Of a DNA stretch of 64,000 nt, positions 16,778 to 27,426 are shown piece by piece. A program made the position numbers and the translations under genes. Each line of letters begins with the position of its first letter. Positions within the stretch are counted from its first letter, which is position 1. The stretch comes from Bradyrhizobium sp. MOS003 (GTDB lineage Bacteria; Pseudomonadota; Alphaproteobacteria; Rhizobiales; Xanthobacteraceae). The notes under the pieces were generated by a model. That model did not search any database and was not told the origin of the DNA. It saw nothing but the letters and a program-made list of their open reading frames with translations. The stretch covers positions 1 through 64,000 of the forward strand of contig NZ_PYFW01000001.1 of NCBI RefSeq assembly GCF_003020125.1. The letters run 5' to 3'.

Positions 16778-16943
16778 GTGAGAGAGCGTCGGAAACCGGC
16801 GAAGAGAGTCGCTTGCGGTTGTTTTAATGACGCTGGCGCCCGCGACAAGCCCGCGCAAGACGAATTGAACGGATTGTCGCACTCTTCGCATCGCGATAGC
16901 GATAGGCGCCTTCGAACAAGAGAGCCAAGAAGAGAGCCAAGAC

Positions 16944-18552
<1,609 letters not shown>

Positions 18553-18577
18553 GCGTCGTCGAGCGACGCTCTCTCCC

Positions 18578-18606
18578 AACCTCTCCCTACGGGAGAGGTT
18601 GTCTTC
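18578..18606 (+). terminator. Hairpin after obgE, probable transcript end
   Basis: A perfect 10-base-pair stem, AACCTCTCCC / GGGAGAGGTT, with a TAC loop, followed by GTCTTC. The T-run is weak, so it may be an RNA-stabilising end rather than a strong terminator. It resembles the CTCTCCC repeats at 12.3 and 12.7 kb. Confidence 0.6.
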
Positions 18607-18660
18607 GCGCCACTGATAGCGCAGCATCCGGCACATCAAGAAATGCCGGAGCGAGGAAGC

Positions 18661-20295
18661 ATGGCGCGTGCGAAGAACGTTCTCTGGATCATGTGCGACC
18701 AGCTTCGCTATGACTATCTCGGCTGCACCGGCCATCCCACCCTCAAGACACCGAACATCGACGCCATGGCCAGGCGCGGCGTGCTGTTCTCCAAAGCTTA
18801 CGTGCAATCGCCGATCTGCGGCCCGTCGCGGATGTCGTTCTACACGGGGCGTTACATGCGCTCGCACGGCTCGCACTGGAACGGCTGGCCGCTGCGCGTC
18901 GGCGAGCCCACGCTCGGCGATCACCTCAACAAGATCGGCGTGCGCAACGTACTGGTCGGCAAGACCCACATGGCTCCCGACCTCGAAGGCATGAAGGCGC
19001 TCGGCATTCCGCCGGAATCTGTCATCGGCGTACACGTCGCCGAATGCGGCTTCGAGCCCTATGAACGCGACGACGGCCTGCATCCGACCGGAAGGCCGCG
19101 GCCGAAATACGACGCGTATTTGCGCAGCCAGGGTTTTGAAGCGACGAACCCGTGGGAGCACTGGGCCAATTCCGGTGCGGCGGAGGACGGCTCGTTGCAG
19201 AACGGCTGGCTGCTGGTGCATGCCGACAAGGCCGCGCGGGTGCCGGACGAGCATTCCGAGACGCCCTACATGACGCGGCGCGCGATGGATTTCATCAGCG
19301 AGGCCGAGACCGACGGCAGACCGTGGTGCCTGCATCTGTCCTACATCAAGCCGCACTGGCCCTACATCGCGCCCGAGCCCTACGCCAGCATGTATGCGAC
19401 CTCAGACATGATCCCGGTGATCCGCTCGATGCGCGAGCGGCAGAATCCGCATCCGGTGTTCGGCGCCTATATGGACATGCGCTACTCCCGCAACATGGCG
19501 CGCGACGAGGCCCGCGAGAAGGTGATCCCGACCTATATGGGCCTGATCACCCAGATCGACGACCAGATGGGCGTGCTGATGAAATTTCTGGAGGCGCGCG
19601 GCCTGCTGGACACCACCATGATCGTGTTCACCTCCGATCACGGCGATTATCTTGGCGATCACTGGATGGGCGAGAAGGATCTGTTTCACGAGCAGTCGGC
19701 AAAAATCCCGCTGATCGTGATCGATCCCTCGCGAGAGGCCGACGCCACGCGCGGCACGCGCAGCGATGCGCTGGTCGAGGCGATCGATCTCGCGCCGACC
19801 TTCGTCGATTATTTCGGCGGCAAGGTGCCGGGCCACATCCTCGAGGGACGCTCGCTGCTGCCACTGCTGCGCGGGCCGACGCCGCCGGACTGGCGCAAGG
19901 TCGCGTTCTCCGAATACGACTATTCCATGCAGGACGTGCGGCTGAAGCTGAACCAGCCGATCGAGCGCTGCCGCCTGTTCATGGTGTTCGACGGCCGCTG
20001 GAAATACATCCACGCCTCCGGCTTCCGCCCGATGCTGTACGATCTCGAAACCGATCCGGACGAGTTTCTGGATCGCGGCGACGATCCGGATTGTGCAGAG
20101 ATCATCGCGCGATTGCAGGCCGAGCTGTTCGACTGGGCGCTGCACCCGAACGACCACATCACCACGCCGCGCGAGAAGATCGCAAATTATGCGGACAACC
20201 AGCTGCAGGTGAAGGGCGGGATTTTGATCGGCATCTGGGACGAGGCGGAGCTTGCCGCGATCAAGGACGGCATCGCCCAGCGCGCGAAGATGTGA
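18661..20295 (+). CDS. Sulfatase-family / phosphonate monoester hydrolase-like enzyme
   Basis: A 544-residue alkaline-phosphatase superfamily enzyme. Metal-binding D13-Q14 lie in IMCDQLRYDYLG. The motif SPICGPSRMSFYTGRY holds C53 in the C-x-P-S-R context that is converted to formylglycine in sulfatases and phosphonate monoester hydrolases. D326-H327 (FTSDHGDYLGDH) complete the metal site. The long sequence between, and the GDHWMGEKDLFHE segment, resemble Rhizobium phosphonate/phosphodiester hydrolases more than aryl sulfatases. There is no signal peptide, so it is cytoplasmic. Start ATG 18661 follows GAGGAAGC closely; the upstream ATG 18643 is less likely. Function would need a formylglycine-generating enzyme, which is not in the window. 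Substrate uncertain. Confidence 0.85.
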   Translation: MARAKNVLWIMCDQLRYDYLGCTGHPTLKTPNIDAMARRGVLFSKAYVQSPICGPSRMSFYTGRYMRSHGSHWNGWPLRVGEPTLGDHLNKIGVRNVLVGKTHMAPDLEGMKALGIPPESVIGVHVAECGFEPYERDDGLHPTGRPRPKYDAYLRSQGFEATNPWEHWANSGAAEDGSLQNGWLLVHADKAARVPDEHSETPYMTRRAMDFISEAETDGRPWCLHLSYIKPHWPYIAPEPYASMYATSDMIPVIRSMRERQNPHPVFGAYMDMRYSRNMARDEAREKVIPTYMGLITQIDDQMGVLMKFLEARGLLDTTMIVFTSDHGDYLGDHWMGEKDLFHEQSAKIPLIVIDPSREADATRGTRSDALVEAIDLAPTFVDYFGGKVPGHILEGRSLLPLLRGPTPPDWRKVAFSEYDYSMQDVRLKLNQPIERCRLFMVFDGRWKYIHASGFRPMLYDLETDPDEFLDRGDDPDCAEIIARLQAELFDWALHPNDHITTPREKIANYADNQLQVKGGILIGIWDEAELAAIKDGIAQRAKM

Positions 20296-20347
20296 GTAAG
20301 CGGAGCGAGGCTCTGCATCAACGATACGATCGAGCATCGATCCACAC

Positions 20348-20434
20348 CGTCATTGCGAGCGCAGCGAAGCAATCCAGATTCTTTCCGCAGAGAGATTCTG
20401 GATTGCTTCGTCGCAAGAGCTCCTCGCAATGACG
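20348..20434. repeat. CGTCATTGCGAGC palindromic repeat, copy 2
   Basis: An 87-base palindromic unit between the convergent ends of the sulfatase-like gene and the Bug-family gene. It has the same outer (CGTCATTGCGAGCG / CGCAATGACG) and inner (GAAGCAATCC / GGATTGCTTC) arms as the copy at 16691. Confidence 0.9.
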
Positions 20435-20445
20435 GGCCGAGAGAC

Positions 20446-21411
20446 TCAATTCTCGATCTTGTATCCCGTCGCCTTCACGATTGGCTGCCACAACGCGATG
20501 TTCGCAGCGAGCTCCTTCGTCAATCCCTCCGGCGTCGAGCCGACCGGGATCAGGCCGATTGCGGTCAGCTTCTCCTTCACCTCGAGCTTGGCGAGCGCGG
20601 CGCTCGCGGCAGCTCCCAGCTTGCTCGCGAAGTCCGGCGGACTGCCGGCCGGAAGCCACATGCCGTACCAGGCGTCGGCAACGAGATCGATGCCGCTCTC
20701 CTTCAGCGTCGGCACCTCCGGCGCGAATGGCGAGCGCTCTGCGCTCGACGCCGCGATGATCTTCACGCCCTTGGCGCGATGCTGCGGCAGCGCATCCGCC
20801 AACGTGACGATCCCGAACGAGATGTGGCCGCCTATGATGTCGTTGAGGATCGGCGCGCTGCCGCGATAGGGCACCCGGGTCAGTGGCATGCCGAGATCCT
20901 TCTCGAGCTTGGATCCCATGAAATGCGGAATGGTGCCGTTGCTCGGCACGCCGAATGAGGCCTTGTCCGGATGCGCCCTCAGCCACGTCACGAAGCTCTT
21001 GAAATCGGTGGCGTCGATCGCCGGGTTGATCACCAGCGCGAATTCGAACCGCGCCAACAGCGACACCGGCATGAAATCCCTGGCCGTGTCGAAGCTCGGC
21101 GCCGCCTCCACCATCGGCAGCAGGTACATGGTGGGTCCCGTCGTCACCAGCACCATGCTGCCGTCGGGGCTGCCGCCCTTTACCGCCTTGATGCCGATCA
21201 GACCGTCGCCCCCGGTGCGGTTCTCGACCACCAGAGTCCGCTGAAGCACCGGCGCCATCTCCTGCGCCATCAGCCGGCACAGCGTGTCGCCGCCCGCGCC
21301 TGCCGCGAACGGGAAGATGATCTTGCTCAGCCCGGCCTGCGCTTGCGCCCTACCTGCCTGCGCCAGCAGCGGCAGGCCGATACATCCGGCCATGAATTTG
21401 CGGCGATCCAT
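20446..21411 (-). CDS. Bug/TctC-family periplasmic substrate-binding protein
   Basis: A 321-residue tripartite tricarboxylate transporter receptor. The start MDRRKFMAGCIGLPLLAQA carries a twin-arginine-like RRKFM followed by a hydrophobic stretch ending in Ala-rich cleavage sequence, so it should be exported. Family features include PFAAGAGGDTLCR near residue 35, a VENRTGGDGLIG segment, and the later TLKESGIDLVADAWYGMWLPAG. Such proteins bind carboxylates such as citrate, tartrate or aromatic acids and work with TctA/TctB, neither of which is here; orphan Bug proteins are common in Bradyrhizobium. GAGGGGAAACGC precedes the chosen ATG. It is divergent from proB. Confidence 0.88.
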   Translation of the reverse strand: MDRRKFMAGCIGLPLLAQAGRAQAQAGLSKIIFPFAAGAGGDTLCRLMAQEMAPVLQRTLVVENRTGGDGLIGIKAVKGGSPDGSMVLVTTGPTMYLLPMVEAAPSFDTARDFMPVSLLARFEFALVINPAIDATDFKSFVTWLRAHPDKASFGVPSNGTIPHFMGSKLEKDLGMPLTRVPYRGSAPILNDIIGGHISFGIVTLADALPQHRAKGVKIIAASSAERSPFAPEVPTLKESGIDLVADAWYGMWLPAGSPPDFASKLGAAASAALAKLEVKEKLTAIGLIPVGSTPEGLTKELAANIALWQPIVKATGYKIEN

Positions 21412-21612
21412 GCGTTTCCCCTCCGACCCTTTGTTGATTGACGGCATTAGAACCGGACCGGCGCCCAAGACAAGGCCGGCCTTGGCTGTTTACCATGTCG
21501 CCCGCCTTGCGCCGGCCATCGTCCTGCTGCAAAAGCGGGCCCATCGGCGCCGCTCTCTCGCTCCGCCGTTTCCGATGCAGAGCATATCGTCAACGCGCGC
21601 CGACACATAGAC

Positions 21613-22734
21613 ATGGCCAGTCCCGAACTCAGTCAATTCCGCCGCATCGTCGTCAAGGTCGGCTCCGCGCTGCTGGTCGATTCCGACAAGGGCGAGGTGC
21701 GGGCGTCCTGGCTCGCCGCGCTCGCCGACGACATGGCCAAGCTGCACAAGGAGGGGCGCGACGTCCTCGTCGTCTCATCCGGCTCGATCGCGCTCGGCCG
21801 CAGCCGCCTCAAGCTGCCGCGCGGCCCGCTCAAGCTTGAAGAGAGCCAGGCCGCCGCCGCGGTCGGCCAGATCGCTCTGGCGCGGATCTGGTCCGAGGTG
21901 CTCGGGGCCCACGGCATCGGTGCCGGCCAGATCCTGGTCACGCCGGGGGATACAGAGGAGCGCCGCCGCTATCTCAATGCACGCTCCACCATCGCCAAGC
22001 TGCTGGAGTGGCGCGCGATCCCCGTGATCAACGAGAACGACACGGTGGCGACCAACGAGATCCGCTACGGCGACAACGACCGTCTCGCCGCGCGCGTCGC
22101 CACCATGGCGAGCGCGGACCTGCTGGTGCTGCTGTCCGACATCGACGGGCTCTACGACGCCCCGCCGAAGAACAATCCGAACGCCAAGCTCATTCCGGTG
22201 GTCGAGAGCATCTCCTCGGAGATCGAGGCCGTGGCGGGCGACGCCGAATCCGAGCTGTCGCGCGGCGGCATGCGTACCAAGGTCGAGGCCGCCAAGATCG
22301 CCACGACCGGCGGCACGCATATGCTGATCGCCTCCGGCAAGATCGAGCATCCGCTGCAGGCGATCGCCGATGGCGGCCGCTGCACCTGGTTCCTGACGCC
22401 CGCCAACCCCATCACCTCGCGAAAACGCTGGATCGCCGGCACGCTGGAGCCGAAGGGCACTCTGACGATCGACGCCGGCGCCGTGACCGCATTGCGCGCC
22501 GGCGCCAGCCTGCTGCCGGCCGGCGTGATCAAGGTCGAGGGCCAGTTCGCCCGCGGCGATGCCGTGGTCGTGCGCGGCCCCGATACCAGCGAAGTCGGCC
22601 GCGGCCTGATCGCCTACGATGCCGAGGTCGCCGAGCGGATCAAGGGCCGCTCCTCGCCTGATGTGATGACCATCCTGGGCATCAGCGGGCGCGCCGAGAT
22701 GATCCACCGCGATGATCTGGTGGTGGGCGGGTAG
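21613..22734 (+). CDS. proB: Glutamate 5-kinase
   Basis: A 373-residue enzyme catalysing the first step of proline synthesis, ATP-dependent phosphorylation of glutamate. The amino-acid kinase domain (1-260) shows KVGSALLVD at the start, [27 protein letters not shown] (active-site loop) and [13 protein letters not shown]-terminal PUA domain (about 280-360) is present, the two-domain form found in E. coli. It is followed by proA 154 bases downstream, separated by a partial palindromic repeat. Proline feedback inhibition acts on the kinase domain in the family. Confidence 0.97.
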   Translation: MASPELSQFRRIVVKVGSALLVDSDKGEVRASWLAALADDMAKLHKEGRDVLVVSSGSIALGRSRLKLPRGPLKLEESQAAAAVGQIALARIWSEVLGAHGIGAGQILVTPGDTEERRRYLNARSTIAKLLEWRAIPVINENDTVATNEIRYGDNDRLAARVATMASADLLVLLSDIDGLYDAPPKNNPNAKLIPVVESISSEIEAVAGDAESELSRGGMRTKVEAAKIATTGGTHMLIASGKIEHPLQAIADGGRCTWFLTPANPITSRKRWIAGTLEPKGTLTIDAGAVTALRAGASLLPAGVIKVEGQFARGDAVVVRGPDTSEVGRGLIAYDAEVAERIKGRSSPDVMTILGISGRAEMIHRDDLVVGG

Positions 22735-22742
22735 GCCCCTGC

Positions 22743-22772
22743 CGTCATGCCCGGGCCAGTCCCGGCCATGCC
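22743..22772. repeat. Partial palindromic repeat between proB and proA
   Basis: GTCATGCCCGGGCCAGTCCCGGCCATG is a partial copy of the GTCATGCCCGGG...-type unit seen complete between atpG and atpA (34452-34565). It lies inside the proB-proA pair, only eight bases after the proB stop. Confidence 0.6.
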
Positions 22773-22888
22773 GGCGCCGGGGTCGGCCAGTGCCAACCCA
22801 TGGGGGAGATCAGCCATTCCCTCCCCGCCCTTCGCAAAAGCGGGATTTCCGTGCTAGGACACCGCCTTAGCAGAAGGTTGAACTCCCC

Positions 22889-24184
22889 ATGGCCGCCCCC
22901 CTCAAAGCTGTCGACGGCAATGCCGATCTCCAGGCCCTGATGTCCGATCTCGGGACCCGGGCCCGCGCTGCCGCGCGCATCCTGGCGCTGGCGCCGCCGG
23001 AGCAGAAGAACCGGGCGCTTGAAGCCATGGAGCGGGCGATCCGCCAAAGCGCTGCGGCGATCCTTGCCGCCAATGCCGAGGACGTCACCGAAGCCCGCGC
23101 CTCCGGCAATGCCACCTCCTCTTTCATCGATCGCCTGACGCTGACGCCGGCGCGGGTCGAGAGGATGGCCGAAGGTATCGGCATCGTGCGCGGCATCGCC
23201 GATCCCATCGGCATCGTCACCGAGAGTTGGCAGCGGCCGAACGGCATGACCATCGAGCGCGTGCGCGTGCCGCTCGGCGTCGTCGGCGTGATCTTCGAGA
23301 GCCGGCCAAACGTCGCGGCGGATGCGGGCGTGCTGTGCCTGAAGTCCGGCAATGCCGTGATCCTGCGCGGCGGCTCGGACAGTTTTCGTTCCTGCCGCGC
23401 GATCCATGACTGCCTGGTGCAGGGCCTGCGCGAAGCCGGTCTGCCTGAAGCTGCGATCACGCTGGTGCCGACGCGCGACCGCGCGGCGGTCGGCATGATG
23501 CTGTCGGGCCTCAACGGCGCCGTCGACGTGATCGTGCCCCGCGGCGGCAAGAGCCTCGTCGCGCGCGTCGAGCAGGAAGCGCGCGTGCCCGTGTTCGCGC
23601 ATCTCGAAGGCGTCAACCACGTCTATGTCGATGCCAGCGCCGACCTCGCCATGGCGAAGTCGATCGTGCTCAACGCTAAAATGCGCCGCACCGGCGTCTG
23701 CGGCGCGGCCGAGACACTGCTGGTCGATCGCGCTGCTGCGGCCAAGAATCTGAAGCCGCTGGTCGAGATGCTGATCGAGGCCGGCTGCGAAGTGCGCGGC
23801 GACGAAACGGTGCAAGCAACGGATACGCGCGTCAAACCTGCGAGCAAGGACGATTGGGACACCGAATATCTCGACGCGATCATCGCGGCGAAGGTCGTGG
23901 ACGGCGTCGACGGCGCGATCGCGCACATCCAGAACCATGGCTCGCATCACACCGATGCGATCGTGAGCGCGGATGAGGCGACTGCGACGAAATTCCTGAG
24001 CGAGGTCGATTCCGCGATCGTGCTGCACAACGCCTCGACACAGTTCGCCGATGGCGGCGAGTTCGGCTTCGGCGCCGAGATCGGGATTGCGACCGGCCGC
24101 TTCCACGCCCGCGGCCCTGTCGGCGCCGAGCAGCTGACGAGCTTCAAATATCGCGTTCACGGCACCGGACAGACGCGGCCGTAA
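22889..24184 (+). CDS. proA: Gamma-glutamyl phosphate reductase
   Basis: A 431-residue aldehyde-dehydrogenase-fold enzyme that reduces glutamyl-5-phosphate to glutamate-5-semialdehyde with NADPH, the second step of proline synthesis. The catalytic cysteine is C271 in [34 protein letters not shown] and [20 protein letters not shown] are conserved family segments. The length is usual (about 415-430). It lies downstream of proB and immediately upstream of nadD. Confidence 0.97.
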   Translation: MAAPLKAVDGNADLQALMSDLGTRARAAARILALAPPEQKNRALEAMERAIRQSAAAILAANAEDVTEARASGNATSSFIDRLTLTPARVERMAEGIGIVRGIADPIGIVTESWQRPNGMTIERVRVPLGVVGVIFESRPNVAADAGVLCLKSGNAVILRGGSDSFRSCRAIHDCLVQGLREAGLPEAAITLVPTRDRAAVGMMLSGLNGAVDVIVPRGGKSLVARVEQEARVPVFAHLEGVNHVYVDASADLAMAKSIVLNAKMRRTGVCGAAETLLVDRAAAAKNLKPLVEMLIEAGCEVRGDETVQATDTRVKPASKDDWDTEYLDAIIAAKVVDGVDGAIAHIQNHGSHHTDAIVSADEATATKFLSEVDSAIVLHNASTQFADGGEFGFGAEIGIATGRFHARGPVGAEQLTSFKYRVHGTGQTRP

Positions 24185-24207
24185 GTGATGGCGCAAGGCG
24201 CGGGGCA

Positions 24208-24852
24208 TTGAGCAACAATTTCGTCGCCCCGCGATTCTTCGCGCAGGCCATACCGCCCTATACGAAGGGCATGCGCGTCGGCCTGCTCGGCGGCTCGTTC
24301 AATCCGCCGCACGAGGCCCATCGCGCGATCAGCCAGTTCGCCCTGAAGCGCCTTCAGCTCGATCGCGTCTGGTGGCTGGTGACCCCCGGCAATCCGCTGA
24401 AAGAGAACGGTACGCTGCATGAACTCGGGGAGCGCATGCAGGCGGCACGCGACGTCGCCGACGACCCGCGGATCGAGGTGAGCTGTCTCGAATCCGTCAT
24501 TCGCACCCGCTATACTATCGACACGATCAACACCTTGCGCCGCCGTCTCAGTGGCTTGCGCTTTGTCTGGATTATGGGCGCTGACAACCTCGCTCAATTC
24601 CATCGTTGGCAGCAGTGGCGGCGCATCGCCGACCAGGTGCCCATTGCGGTCATCGATCGCCCGCCGCAGAGTTTCCGTGCCCTCGCCTCGCCCGCCGCCC
24701 AGGCGCTGGCACGCTACCGCGTGCCCGAGAATGAGGCAGCATTGCTTGCAGATCGGCCGGCCCCGGCCTGGATTTTCCTGACCGGATTGAAGCTTAATCT
24801 CTCCTCGACCGGCTTACGGAACCCGGACGGGAGCTGGAAAGGTACGAAGTGA
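24208..24852 (+). CDS. nadD: Nicotinate-nucleotide adenylyltransferase
   Basis: A 214-residue enzyme that adenylates nicotinate mononucleotide in NAD synthesis. The nucleotidyl-transferase HxGH-like motif is in [15 protein letters not shown] (H at about residue 33), and the C-terminal ISSTxIR-type motif appears as NLSSTGLRN. The start taken here is a TTG 23 bases after proA, which gives the N-terminal [16 protein letters not shown] extension seen in Bradyrhizobium. The alternative ATG at 24271 begins right at the motif and would give 193 residues. Gene order proA-nadD-rsfS-rlmH is conserved. Confidence 0.93.
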   Translation: MSNNFVAPRFFAQAIPPYTKGMRVGLLGGSFNPPHEAHRAISQFALKRLQLDRVWWLVTPGNPLKENGTLHELGERMQAARDVADDPRIEVSCLESVIRTRYTIDTINTLRRRLSGLRFVWIMGADNLAQFHRWQQWRRIADQVPIAVIDRPPQSFRALASPAAQALARYRVPENEAALLADRPAPAWIFLTGLKLNLSSTGLRNPDGSWKGTK

Positions 24853-24977
24853 GACGGAGTGGCGGCGTCGTGGGGACGTCGGGCTCTCTGGCATATTGAA
24901 ACCCTTAACCCCACATGATGTAGTGTAACCGGTGAGCGCCGGATTCGGCGTTCGCGATACAGTGAAAGGAATGGTCC

Positions 24978-25460
24978 CTGACCACATCTGTATTGTCCAA
25001 GTCAGCTTCCACGAAGTCAGCTTCCACGAAGTCAGCTTCGACGAAGTCTGTTTTACCCAAGGTTGCCAAGCCGGCGCGTAAAACATCGGCCAAAGCTGCG
25101 GCCTTGAAGGCGCAACCCGACGCCGACAAGACGCTGAGCCTGATCCTCTCCCGCCTCGAGGACATGAAGGCGGAAGAGACGGTCACCATCGACCTTCGCG
25201 GCAAATCGGCGTACTCCGACTACATGATCGTCACCACCGGCCGGGTGAACCGGCACGTTGGCGCGATCGCGGAAAACGTCGCCAAGGGCCTCAAGGAAAA
25301 CGGCATCAAGAACATCCATGTCGAGGGCTTGCCCAATTGCGACTGGGTGCTGATCGATTCCGGCGATGTGATCGTGCACGTGTTCAGACCCGAAGTCCGC
25401 GAGTTCTACAGCCTCGAGCGGCTGTACACGCAGGGCCCGGGGGCTGCGAAAGCGATCTAG
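24978..25460 (+). CDS. rsfS: Ribosome silencing factor RsfS
   Basis: A protein of the Iojap/RsfS family that binds L14 on the 50S subunit and blocks subunit joining in starvation. The family core (from about residue 50) contains DLRGKSAYSDYMIVTTGRVNRHV and NCDWVLIDSGDVIVHVF. The N-terminus is unusual: a 15-base unit (AAGTCAGCTTCCACG) is repeated three times and encodes tandem SASTK. The start is uncertain. AAAGGA at 24965-24970 is spaced well for a CTG at 24978 (used here, 160 residues) and poorly for the TTG at 24993, the first conventional start codon. It sits between nadD and rlmH. Confidence 0.88.
   Translation: MTTSVLSKSASTKSASTKSASTKSVLPKVAKPARKTSAKAAALKAQPDADKTLSLILSRLEDMKAEETVTIDLRGKSAYSDYMIVTTGRVNRHVGAIAENVAKGLKENGIKNIHVEGLPNCDWVLIDSGDVIVHVFRPEVREFYSLERLYTQGPGAAKAI
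24999..25043 (+). repeat. Three tandem 15-base repeats in the rsfS N-terminus
   Basis: Units at 24999-25013 and 25014-25028 are identical; the third, 25029-25043, differs by one base (TTCGACG for TTCCACG). They encode tandem KSAST. Copy number could vary by slippage without breaking the frame, since each unit is five codons. Confidence 0.85.
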
Positions 25461-25555
25461 GCTCGCTGAGCCGATTTCGAATCGGCTGACGCGCATGCTA
25501 GCGTCGTGCGCGCGCCACCTGCGCGCGGTCTCGAAAACACGACCCTGAAGACATC

Positions 25556-26038
25556 ATGCGCGTTGCTGTCATTGCGGTGGGCCGGCTGAAGCAGGGCCCC
25601 GAACGGGAACTTGCCGACCGCTATTTCGAGCGGTTCGACGAGGCCGGCCGCAAGCTCGGATTCCGCGAGCTGCTGGTCCACGAAATCCCCGAGAGCCGCG
25701 CGCGCGACACCGCTACGCGGATGACCGAAGAGGCCGCCGCGATCTCGGCGCATATCCCGGACAAATCGATCCTGGTGGCGCTGGACGAGCGCGGGCAAAA
25801 TCTCGACTCCACCGTATTCGCACGGCATCTCGGACGCTGGCGAGACGAAGGTGCCGGACAAACTATCTTCGTGATCGGAGGGGCGGACGGACTTTCGCCC
25901 GAATTGCGCCGTAAGGCCAAGCTTGCGATCGCGTTCGGCTCTGCGACCTGGCCGCACCAAATGGTTCGCGTCATGCTTCTGGAACAGCTTTATCGGGCCG
26001 CCACCATTCTGGCCGGCCACCCCTATCACCGCGCGTGA
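25556..26038 (+). CDS. rlmH: 23S rRNA (pseudouridine1915-N3)-methyltransferase RlmH
   Basis: A 160-residue SPOUT (alpha/beta-knot) methyltransferase that methylates pseudouridine 1915 in helix 69 of 23S rRNA on assembled 70S ribosomes. The SAM-binding knot is seen as IFVIGGADGLSPELRRKA (about 103-120) and the C-terminal signature as WPHQMVRVMLLEQLYRA; most homologues have THQ at the start of that motif. Length is the family norm. Its stop overlaps the start of the envC-like gene (GTGATG), so the two are translationally coupled. Confidence 0.96.
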   Translation: MRVAVIAVGRLKQGPERELADRYFERFDEAGRKLGFRELLVHEIPESRARDTATRMTEEAAAISAHIPDKSILVALDERGQNLDSTVFARHLGRWRDEGAGQTIFVIGGADGLSPELRRKAKLAIAFGSATWPHQMVRVMLLEQLYRAATILAGHPYHRA

Positions 26039-27426
26039 TGCGCGCCACAACGAGCACCTTTGCCGACACGATGCGAGCGCCGCTCCTCAACCTGCTGCTG
26101 ATCACTGGCGTCGCCGGCGCAAGCCTCGTGCAAGCTTGCATAAGCCTCGCGCAAGCTCAGACGGCAGCGCCGGCGCCACAGACCGCCTCCATATCGCCCG
26201 ACGCCATCAAGCAGCGCGAGCAGGAGCTGGAAGCCGCGCGCGCCAGGCAGAAGAGCGCCGAAGAAGCCCAGGCCAAGCTCAAGGCCGAGATCACCTCGCT
26301 CGGCCAGGACCGCACCCAGCTCAATCAGCAGCTGATCGACACCGCCGCCAATGTGCGCAGCGTCGAGACCAAGATCGACGAAACCGAAGCACGGCTGCGC
26401 GCGCTCAACGGACGCGAGCAGGCGATGCGCGCCTCGCTCGATTCGCGCCGCGCCGACATCGTCGAGGTGCTGGCGGCGTTGCAGCGGGCCGGACGGCGCA
26501 CGCCGCCGGCGCTGCTGGTACGGCCCGAAGATGCGCTGCAATCGCTGCGCACCGCCATGCTGCTCGGCGCCGTGGTACCGGAGTTGCGCGGCCGCGCCGA
26601 AAAGATCGCAAGCGAGCTCGGCGAGCTCGTGGCCTTGCGCAGGACTATCGCCACCGAGCGCGACCAGCTCGCCTCCGACCGCGACAAGGTCCGCAACGAC
26701 CAGACCCGGCTCACCGCCCTCGTCGACGAGCGGCAGCGCCAGCAGGCGGAGCGCGAAAAGGATCTCAACGCCGAGAATTCGCGCGCGATCATGCTTTCAA
26801 AGCAGGTCGGCGATCTCCAGGGCCTGATCACCAAGATGGAGCAGGATCTGCAGAGCGCCGCCAAGGCCGCCGAGAAGGCTGCCGAAGCCGCAAGGCAGGC
26901 CGAGGCCAAGGCGGCGGCCGCCAGCTCAAGCGCCAAATCCGGCCCGGGCGTGTTCAAGGACCGGTCGCGGACCACCCCCGCGATCGTCTTTGCCTCCGCC
27001 AAGGGTCTCCTGCCGCTTCCGGTTAACGGTAACAAGATCAGGGATTTCGGCGGTTCCGACGGGGTCGGCGGGGTCCAGAAGGGCATTTCGCTGGCGACCA
27101 AGCCCGGCTCCCAGGTCACAACGCCGTGTGACGGCTGGGTGGTCTATTCAGGTCCGTTCCGCAGCTATGGACAACTCTTGATCCTCAATGCCGGGGGCGG
27201 GTATCATGTCCTGATCGCCGGGATGGAGCGCATTTCGGTCAACATCGGACAGTTTGTGCTCACGGGGGAGCCGGTTGCGACGATGGGATCGACCTCTCAG
27301 GTCGCCTCCATTCTCGCGACGAACGCGAGCCAACCTGTGCTGTATGTCGAGTTCCGTAAGGACGGCACTCCAATCGATCCAGGCCCATGGTGGGCCGCAA
27401 ATGAAGGCGAGAAGGTTCGCGGATGA
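26038..27426 (+). CDS. EnvC-like murein hydrolase activator (coiled coil plus degenerate LytM domain)
   Basis: A 462-residue exported protein. An N-terminal signal segment (LLNLLLITGVAGASLVQA) is followed by a long heptad-rich coiled coil (about 45-280) and a C-terminal LytM/M23-type domain (about 325-455). The domain lacks the zinc ligands: the expected H-K-G is QKGIS and the HxH motif near YHVLIAGM is missing. It therefore should not cleave peptidoglycan but activate amidases, as EnvC does in E. coli cell division. It overlaps the end of rlmH and the start of ctpA, forming a tight rlmH-envC-ctpA unit. Confidence 0.88.
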   Translation: MRATTSTFADTMRAPLLNLLLITGVAGASLVQACISLAQAQTAAPAPQTASISPDAIKQREQELEAARARQKSAEEAQAKLKAEITSLGQDRTQLNQQLIDTAANVRSVETKIDETEARLRALNGREQAMRASLDSRRADIVEVLAALQRAGRRTPPALLVRPEDALQSLRTAMLLGAVVPELRGRAEKIASELGELVALRRTIATERDQLASDRDKVRNDQTRLTALVDERQRQQAEREKDLNAENSRAIMLSKQVGDLQGLITKMEQDLQSAAKAAEKAAEAARQAEAKAAAASSSAKSGPGVFKDRSRTTPAIVFASAKGLLPLPVNGNKIRDFGGSDGVGGVQKGISLATKPGSQVTTPCDGWVVYSGPFRSYGQLLILNAGGGYHVLIAGMERISVNIGQFVLTGEPVATMGSTSQVASILATNASQPVLYVEFRKDGTPIDPGPWWAANEGEKVRG

